From positions 14,222,544 to 14,286,543 of the forward strand of contig OX393582.1 of NCBI GenBank assembly GCA_947652605.1: a DNA stretch of 64,000 nucleotides, written 5' to 3'. Position 1 is the stretch's first letter. Each line of letters starts with the position of its first letter. Under the pieces are notes generated by a model that searched no databases, was not told the DNA's origin, and saw only the letters and a list, made by a program, of their open reading frames with translations. A program made the position numbers and the translations under genes. This document shows, one piece after another, positions 56,592 through 64,000 of this stretch. The DNA comes from Elmis aenea (taxonomy: Eukaryota; Arthropoda; Insecta; Coleoptera; Elmidae).

Positions 56592-59338
56592 TATATAATA
56601 TAGATATTACATAACATAAACTAACCGCAAAAGAAATCATTTTTGAGCGTAAAACGAAAGAATTCCTGTGGCTTGGTGTGCGTCTCACAACAATAACGTG
56701 TCTACAAGTTGGCATGACCTTATAAGTAATGAACAATTGCTACTGGTTTTACTGTACATTTTACATACAACAATCATAAGTGAATTACGATTATCTAACA
56801 GCAGCTTACAGCCCATAAAAATCAATGAAACTCCACAGCGTTTAGTTATTATTGTAAATTATTTCGCGATATACAGCCAAAAAATATTGAAAAATGATAC
56901 CAAGTGCCCATACAACACTACAGTCTAATTTTAATTTTTTTTGTCGCTTATTCAGAGGATATGCTGCTCCTACATATACAATTTGGCAGTTACAACATAG
57001 TAGATTATGTACAACACACCACTGTTTGTATTTATTGTGAATTATTTGTATCGCATGCTATTTTTAAACTGGATTATTTACAATAACGTGTCGAAAGTTT
57101 AGTATTTATTTATTTATAGCATGTCGACACATTTAATATTATTATTATAATACGCAGTTGTTAAGTTGTTACATAATTACCCTATTGTTTCCTAAACTAT
57201 AATATTTTTCACTTTTAGTGACGTGGTAATAAGCAATTTGCTTATGAAAGCTAATTCTGCACTTGCAATTAATTTTTTAAAAAGTTTATGTTGGTTTTAC
57301 AGCAATTAATTATTGTAAAATTACGTATTATGTCAGATTATTAGTTTCTAAAACGTGTTGATGCCACAATTAAAAGTCTTTTAACGATTTTTTTTTTTTT
57401 TAAATTTTAATGGGTAAGAGAATTTTTTTATCTTTTCAACTATTAAAGTTTAATTAGCGTTACATAAAAAAATATTTGAGAAAAACGAGTTTTAAAATTA
57501 TTTATTATTTTTCACAAAATCGTTGTATTTGACTAAAGAAAACACGATTGCTGTAGTAATTAACAGTTTATAGCTTGTGTAATTGTGTTGTATTATTTTT
57601 CGATTAAAAACATTGCTTTATTAAATTGAAACGCCTTAAAACGCCATAAAAGCAATTTGACAAAAAAAAAATTCTCAATTTAATGCTCACAAAATGACGA
57701 TTTTTCGTCGAAAATAATAAACCATCAGTAATTATTAGACAAGTTATAAACTGTCAACCATTACAGCGATCGTGTTTTGTTTGGCCAAATACAACGCTTT
57801 TGTGAAAAATAATAAATAATTTTGAAACTTATTTTTCTCAAAAATATTCTTATGTAACACTAAAAACTATTTATATGGTAAAAAAAAAACAGATCTCTAT
57901 CAATTAAAGTAAAAAATATATAGGCTGCCATTAAAAAAATATTACGATCACTTTGCACGCGTTTGTCCGAAAAAAAAAATTGAAGTACGTCAAAATGTAG
58001 CTTACAATTTGCTGATCTGGAGTGTTGTCCAGGGGTTTAACTGGATTGAGATCCAGGGTGTATGTTAATACACATGCTAATTTATATGTGTAAACATACT
58101 TGAGGCAGGCACAGGCTGAAGCAAGCGGTCGGTGCAAAGGTGTATACGCCGTACATTACAGAGGGTATCGTTGCCCTAAGCACAATGGTATAAAGGACCG
58201 GTTGGGTAAGGCCGCGCAGCGCGAGTAGTACGAATATTGAATTATTTGGTTTTAAAGAACAATAACGAGTGTTGTAAATAAAAATTTGAGCCAATCGATT
58301 GTTCATCTGCAAAGAAGATGACCAGCTTAGTTATAATCGATAATATCTCGGAAACATAGACATGGAACGTGCACCAAACGAAAGGTAATTTTTGCGCAAA
58401 GAGAATTTTACCCGCACAGAGAATTCTACGCGCAAGGCGGGGTCTAACGGTGAAGAAGCCCCGAAGGGACTACGGAATTGCTAGTAAGTAAAATAATGCA
58501 AACCATGTTAACTAAAGAAATTAACGCACCAGTTATTAATTATTTAAAAAAGTATCCTAACAGAATCCAATAAAAATTAAAGACTTATTTATTTTTATAG
58601 CCAAACGTAACCTGCTTTCCGAATACCCCTTGAATTAATTAAACCAGGATCACAATTACAAATAAAAACAAAAATACTTGAAGAAAAAAAAAAGAATTGG
58701 GGCTGTGTTGTCCTCACTTTTACGCAAAATGAAGTAAAAAAAGTTAATATGACTCTCTAGCTTAAACGACGCTGTTGTTTGTTCATATGTGACGTAACTT
58801 CATCGCCGTGTGACTCTGACGTCGGTTCTAAGGTCGCCTTAAACCTACCAGTGTACAAATATAGCGAGTGCATTGCGAACATGTCGCAATAAAGAACAAA
58901 CACATTCTATGAATGTGGCCGAATACACACGACCAAGTTAATTACAGATCGCACTAACCAACCAGTCTCTCACTTAATAGATTTTAGTTTTATCCAGTAA
59001 TTACCGACAAATAATTAATACGTAAGAGATTCCATAGCTCGCACTGACGCTACTACATAAGTTGTTAAAATAATCGTTTGATAAAGTCGTTTTAATTTTT
59101 ACCGATATTAGGCCACCTTGAAATGACAAAGACGCTATCACTCAAACTTCGGCGATTTGTGAAAAAAACCTGCGTCACCCAGACATTAAATATTTACTTA
59201 TATTGTTAATTATACACACGCTGTGATTATACCGATCACGTGAATTTAATAAACAAATCACAGCACGCTGTAAATAAAATAATAATTATAATGAAACTAA
59301 TTTTTTAACACGTGTGCGCATCTCCGACTACAACAATA
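56592..59338. other. Mostly unassigned noncoding stretch
   Basis: Two inverted segments, about 57395-57560 and 57690-57880, mirror each other (ATTAAAG...TTACATAAAAAAATATTTG and CAAAAATATTCTTATGTAAC), so a palindromic element is centred near 57630. 58020-58480 is GC-richer and unexplained. 58755-58890 carries TGACGTAA and TGACGTCG, CRE-like words. Confidence 0.45.
57395..57880. mobile_element. Palindromic AT-rich element
   Basis: The arms mirror over roughly 190 bp each, including AACGAGTTTTAAAATTATTT / AATAATTTTGAAACTTATTTTTC-type blocks and AGTCAAATAC / GCCAAATACAACG-type blocks, around a centre of ~110 bp. Exact ends not fixed. Confidence 0.6.
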
Positions 59339-59700
59339 CAGGGTCTTCTCCCAGATTACATTTCCAGCATGGGAATCTCGCTTATTATAAGAGACACAGA
59401 TTTGCTTAAATTAGAGAAAATATTCCCAAGTGCGAGAGGAGCTACAATCAATTTTTTAAAGTACAAAATTTCTCGTACTTCAGATGTGGCAGAATATATG
59501 AAAATTTTAAATTTATTTTTTCTCTCATAACTTTTTTATTTTATTCATTAGATCAATTCTATTAGTATTTTCTAAAGGTACTTTTTAATGCAGAATGTAA
59601 CTTTTATTTTAGTTTTTTTTTATCACTTACCTTTTTCGAGATATTACCCCTAATTTAGTTTTTTCTTATGGGCCGCTAAGTTGGCTATGGAATAATAGTT
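59339..59700. mobile_element. Half copy of the element at 25272-26660
   Basis: Starts TA-CAGGGTCTTCTCCCAGATTAC and follows the outer arm of that family, including the AGGAGCTACAATCAATTTTT block, up to GGCCGCTAAGTTGGCTATGG. It preserves the outer ~70 bp missing from the left arm of the larger copy. Confidence 0.75.
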
Positions 59701-61779
59701 AGTTATTATATCCGTGAATTAACCCATATGAAAATAATATTTTATTGTTCAGCGTAATAGAATTTTAGCAATTATAATTTATTTATTAACGAAATGACCA
59801 CCGCCTAATTTGGAAAACGTGCGAAATGTTATTTCAGCGTTTTATCAAATCTATGCCACTTTTGCAACATTGATTATAAAATGGTGCGTCAAGTTTGTTG
59901 GTTTCCGATTGTAAAATCGTCTATTGTTCGTAGTCTATTACGGGAAACAAAAGTAGGTTGAAGCTATGTCACGTGACCTAATATTGGAAACCACCTCTTT
60001 TCGAGAATATGCTGAAAATTTGCTCTTTAACCAACATGTACTAATGTTGGTATGGGGAGTTGAATCCTTTTGCTGGTACCATAAATAAATTCGAGAAATT
60101 TGGAATTCTTACTGATTTGTTTTAATTAAGACCACGTTTGTTTTTTTTTTTTTAATAATATGAGTTTAATCAATACACATCCTTGGTAAAAATTGAAAAG
60201 CTTTAGCGAAAAGCCTGTTAAGTGTTTTGAATATAAAAATCCTATTCTTATTGGCTACAGACAAAACTTATTCACAACTTAGGCAGCAACACAGCTGAAT
60301 TATTTATTATTGTAAAATTTTATAATATATTTATTCGTTGTATCAATTTGCTCTTGTAAAGTAAAATTTATTGTGGAAATGCAATAATTCAAGAAATAAA
60401 TTACGTTTTTGACGTTAGTAAAGTGAACAGTCAGTTTTTTCGATTTCCACGGCACTCTATTTGGTTTAATAACGATTAGAAGAAAAAATGTCGAATATCT
60501 CGATAGGTATGAGTTTTGGGTATGGGACATACTTAACAAAAAAAGAACCTCTCTTAAAGACGGATTTGATGACATAGGAAAACCTTTAAAAAAATTGAGT
60601 TACGAGCTTTTGAAAATCATGTAAGCTGCCACCTACTTATGAACACCCTGTATGCGTGATTCAAACTTTTTCATATCGAGCGAATAGAGCAATGTTTTCT
60701 GCATGTCCTTACCAATTACAACTCTGTACTTCGAAAAATAACTTTAGGAGAATTTTTTAAATAAAGACTTCAAACCCTGAATTTTTTTTTGAGACAAGGC
60801 TGCATAAAAACCTGTAGTATTGATGCAAAAAAATGGGGTGTTTTATTTGAAATTTAAAAGTTGTTATTAGTTCCAGAGAGGTGACTCATCTTGTATATAT
60901 GAAAATATATTTATCGTGTCGGAAGAAAAAACTGTATGAAATAGCGTTTGAATCAACTTTCTATCTCAAACCGTTTAGCCACAATCGACCGATCCCGCAC
61001 TAATGATTCACCCTGTATGTTATCATGTTCATCCTTCATAATTTATCATTGTTTACTTCATTAACTGACACCTTCAACATTACCGAGAAATTAGTTTTTA
61101 TCGATACTTTTTAATATCACTGATGATTGCTTTAACCAAACACAACGTAATTTCGTAAATACTCTCTCAAGTTTCTAAAATGCAAATATCTATGGATGTG
61201 CGTCTTAAATATCAGTCTGCGTCAGTTTCAATCAATAAATCGATTGAATTATTCTACTGGCTATTCGCGATTATTATATAATCAATCAATTTTTCTGCAA
61301 TTATTTTGCAATTTACTATTCTTTGAAACGGCTACGTTATTTATTATTAGATAATATTTGCCTTGGTTATCTTACACACCAAGGGGACTTTTTAATCTAT
61401 AAAAGGATTGTAGAGAATTTACAATGTTATTTTAAAAAGCGGTTTTATCCCATTACCAATTACAAAGAAATTATTTAAGGTTTGTAAAATTAATCTAATC
61501 TGTAGCTCTATCTAGCAATTCCTAATGGTTTTTCTTCTACTACGGCTAACCTATATTGTCCATGGCGTATTTTTAAGTAATCTATCTAGCCATAAAAGAA
61601 AGGGAGAAGCAACAAACAAAGTTTGTTCGACATAAATGCCAAACCCGAATATAAACGAAATGAAAAACGGAGTGTGATGAAATAAATTATTTTAAGAGGA
61701 TATAGGTAATAATAAATAGTGTAATAAAGGTGTAACAAGTGTATTGTGCGTATTGTGACACAGAGGAGGGGGAGTCGTG
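59701..61779. other. Noncoding stretch with two element ends
   Basis: Lone CACCCTGTAT ends occur at 60646-60653 and 61010-61018 without partners, so partial CAGGG-type copies are present. Nothing else supported. Confidence 0.4.
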
Positions 61780-62530
61780 CTGTAGGATGTGAGAACGACG
61801 AATATACGTCAAAAGATTTGAAAAAATAGATATTCTTACGAATATGAATAAAGAAACAATGAAAGATATGAAAGATATGAAAGAAACAAAACATCTCGAG
61901 AGCGACGAGTATACGTCGGAGGATTCGAAAAGAAAAAGATAACAGGACATAGAAGACATATCAAAAGGGAGTAAAAAGAATAACAGGACACCTCAAAAAG
62001 AGAGAAAAGAGAAAGAAAATAAAACGGATACGCTTATGAGCATGATCAAGGAAGTAATGAGAGATATAAAAGAAATAAAACATGAACAGAGGTCATATCA
62101 AGAGGAACTGAAGGAACTGAAACAGAAAATGAATTGCTCAAAAATAAAAACAAGATAATAAAAGAGAAGATGAAATCCGGAGAAGATTGAGTTAGAAGAC
62201 TGGAAAAAGGTAGAACCAAAAATAATATCGTTGTGACAGGTTTGGAGATAAAAACTGATAACAAAGCAGACCTTATACACGAACTGGAATACCTATTGAA
62301 AGAGGAACAGGTATAAAAGTTCAGATTAAAAACGTCATACAGATAGGAACAAAAGCATGCAAGTTAGAACTAGTCAAACCACTAGAAAAAGAAAAGGTAA
62401 TGAAAAACAAGTATAAGTTAAAACAACTCCAAGAAATAATACATATATATAAACAACAAAATGACAAAGGAGGAACTGAAAATTCAAAAGAAGCTAAAAC
62501 AAATCCAGATGGATTCATTTTTGATCAGAA
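61780..62530 (+). pseudogene. Non-LTR retrotransposon ORF1 relict
   Basis: The plus strand in shifting frames reads SDEYTSEDSKRKR, MSMIKEVMRDIKEIKHEQ then a coiled-coil YQEELKELKQKM, RRLEKGRTKNNIVVTGLEI, a KACKLELVKPLEKEKVMKN segment and an IYKQQN/TKEELKIQKKLKQIQ end. This order (acidic head, coiled coil, RKNNIVVTGL, KLxxxxEKxxVMKNKxKL, DLTKEExxIQKKLR) is that of ORF1 in insect Jockey/CR1-like elements, the same family type as 42980-43478. Several stops and frameshifts. No ORF2 follows. Confidence 0.7.
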
Positions 62531-62720
62531 AAAAATGTAGAGAACTCTTAAGACTCGATAAATTTTGATAAAACTTTTCTCTCATATGCAATGTCACAGC
62601 TATTAACAGAATGGCAATTTTTACTTTGACATTTCATTTTCATGTCTAGATGGATTACATAAAAATACACCCTTGGATAATAAAAGCAATCAAAATTGGT
62701 TACGTCCCAATAGGACCTTC
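62531..62720. other. Unassigned gap between mobile elements
   Basis: Short noncoding stretch, no feature recognised. Confidence 0.35.
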
Positions 62721-62723
62721 AAG

Positions 62724-63389
62724 AGGTGCGTTCGGGGCGCACGCTCCCAGAGTGGAGTGGATTGGACAGGATTGGAGTAAGATTGTAATCACGTGGTCTC
62801 AGAGCCTCCAAGAGTAAATCTTGTGCGTTCGGGACGTGAAGGTGCAGAAAATCAGCGGATATTTCAAATATAAAGGTAACCTCACTATTTTGTTGTAGAC
62901 CGGTCTAATCCTAATCAGACATCATTGTAAGTAAAACAAGCAAAAAATTGTATTGCTTCGAATTTGTTAGATTATTTGGTTATAAAATTGATGTAAAATG
63001 TCATGATATGAAACCATTTAACTTCCCAAAATTTTGTTTTAATAATAGGGAATTACATCGAAAGTTAATTACTGTCCACAAGAAATTGTTGTTAACTAAT
63101 GCAACTCAATAACACGAAGCCTGGATGTTATTTGTATCTTATTCTTATGCTGTACCTGGCAATTCAAAGAATTCAAACGTAGACAATCCGTAATGCGCAT
63201 GTCTTCTTTCGCGAGCTCAGCTTGCCCCAGCTTCAGAGGTGGTGCAAATTAGAGTAGATTTATTTACTCCACTTATGCAGTCCCGAACGCCCTTCGGAGC
63301 GATCTTTTTTACTCCAAAGTCGCGTCCCGAACGCTGTGGAGCAAAAAAGAGCAAATAAAGCAAAAAGAGCGTACGTCCCGAACGCACCT
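62724..63389. mobile_element. Harbinger-like element (AGGTGCGTTCGGG ends)
   Basis: Ends AGGTGCGTTCGGGGCG and, reversed, AGGTGCGTTCGGGACG, flanked by AAG on both sides (62721-62723, 63390-63392). The GCGTTCGGGACG word recurs inside both ends (near 62824, 63282 and 63327). A 3-bp duplication with GTTCGGG-type termini suggests PIF/Harbinger; AAG instead of the usual TWA-like target makes that tentative. 666 bp, noncoding. Confidence 0.6.
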
Positions 63390-63392
63390 AAG

Positions 63393-63891
63393 GAGCAACT
63401 TATTTCCTTGGTTGAATATTCGATTACCATAAACTTCGTTGTTATTTATGCCAAATTAAAGTTGTCAATTTCTTTGCAATTATAACCCCGTTTCTCAACC
63501 TTGATCAAAGGGTAGACATTGTTATTTTCAGTAGAAGGACCTAAATAATTCGAAATAATCAGTTTTAACGATGGACGTGTCCTTGTCAGTAAATTATTTA
63601 CACGGAAAAAAAGCTTTTCCATAATTTATTAATTCTCCGAAACTCTTTTCCATTGTCCACTTTCAAGCACACCGTAAAATTATATAATAAAGGAGCGCTA
63701 GTTAATTGTGTGTTGTCGATGGATTTGATCTGCGGAAGGTCGTTCAATTATTGTCGTTACTTAAGTTGTAGCCTTCCAACGTCATCGAAAATTTAACGTA
63801 ATTGTTTGTAAGTACACTGTGAAAGTAAAACGTAATTGTGTTAACCACGAACGATAAAAGTCGGGCTGATAAAGTTGACGTAAAATATAGG
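63393..63891 (+). promoter_or_regulatory. Upstream region of the last gene
   Basis: No transposon sequence recognised. It leads into the ORF at 63892, with an in-frame TAA near 63826, so it is likely promoter and 5' UTR. No core promoter motif can be assigned. Confidence 0.35.
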
Positions 63892-64000
63892 ATGTCAACA
63901 AGCGAGGCGGTGTTTTCTAATATCGGTATCGTGAGTTCGGGGAAACTTTCAACGCCTGGCACCGAACAACTAAACCAGAAATACGTCGAGGCATCACGGC
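63892..64000 (+). CDS. First exon of an unidentified gene, cut by the window edge
   Basis: ATG at 63892 (AGGATGT context, A at -3) opens a frame that is still open after 36 codons at the last base. It reads MSTSEAVFSNIGIVSSGKLS then TPGTEQLNQKYVEASR. G+C is about 50%, much higher than the surrounding noncoding DNA, and GC-ending codons are common, which supports real coding. An in-frame stop precedes the ATG, so this is the first possible start. I do not recognise the protein. Hydrophilic start, no signal peptide. Confidence 0.6.
   Translation, partial: MSTSEAVFSNIGIVSSGKLSTPGTEQLNQKYVEASR

Noticed and set aside
61586..62518. Several minus-strand frames rich in Phe, Ser and Leu
   Set aside because: They are antisense to the lysine- and glutamate-rich non-LTR ORF1 relict on the plus strand.

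Overview
The window is AT-rich nuclear DNA from an insect. The evidence is two spliced host genes with insect-type content (a pinocchio homologue and a ZC2HC1-type zinc-finger gene) set in a dense layer of arthropod-style DNA transposons. No order can be fixed from the sequence; a beetle or another holometabolous insect is a guess. There is one 200-N scaffold gap (21811-22010). I found no rRNA, no CRISPR and no functional tRNA.

Host genes. (1) A ZC2HC1-type gene lies on the minus strand. Three exons are visible (first exon near 9226-9310, then 4209-4493 and 783-1323) and the 3' end runs off the left edge. Splice phases agree across all three, and the joined product carries two C-x2-C-x11-H-x3-C fingers. 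(2) A pinocchio homologue (minus strand, coding exons 26867-26913, 16235-16484, 15842-15973) is coding-complete at 142 residues with matching phases. Its first coding exon has a splice acceptor 11 nt upstream of the ATG, so a further upstream exon must exist; I could not place it. (3) A plus-strand reading frame opens at 63892 and is still open at the right edge; it looks like the first exon of an unidentified gene. A possible pair of spliced exons at 48113-48449 (minus) looks gene-like but is probably mobile-element derived.

Mobile elements fill most of the rest. At least seven hAT-type elements carry 8-bp target duplications (260-520, 5568-6902, 27450-28399, 35785-36579, 38776-40467, 43510-44681, 48938-49125), and one more terminal-repeat pair (27522-28309) encloses a decayed hAT transposase. 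There are many CAGGG...CCCTG elements with TA-type targets. Most are long palindromes with arms of 200-900 bp, and several still hold scraps of mariner-like transposase or of a DUF4817-like helix-turn-helix. Other items are non-LTR ORF1 fragments, a tRNA-related SINE, a Harbinger-like element with a 3-bp duplication, and a TTTTCTGCGTCC repeat family.

Two items stand out. At 54021-56591 an apparently intact, single-ORF DNA transposon of a DUF7869-like type has ~40-bp terminal inverted repeats, a TATATA-like target duplication and iterated subterminal motifs. Around the scaffold gap, the contig end (17429-21810) and the next contig start (22011-23418) are versions of the same locus, and only the first carries a 2.9-kb nested transposon. 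This is most simply an unmerged haplotype overlap with a presence/absence polymorphism, or else an old tandem duplication.

Layout: 0-9.5 kb ZC2HC1 gene with hAT and palindrome insertions in its introns; 9.5-15.8 kb mostly featureless; 15.8-27 kb pinocchio with its 10.4-kb intron holding the gap and nested elements; 27-53 kb nested transposons separated by a few GC-richer unique islands; 54-56.6 kb the DUF7869-like transposon; 57-64 kb sparse repeats, a non-LTR ORF1 relict, a Harbinger-like element and the start of the last gene.
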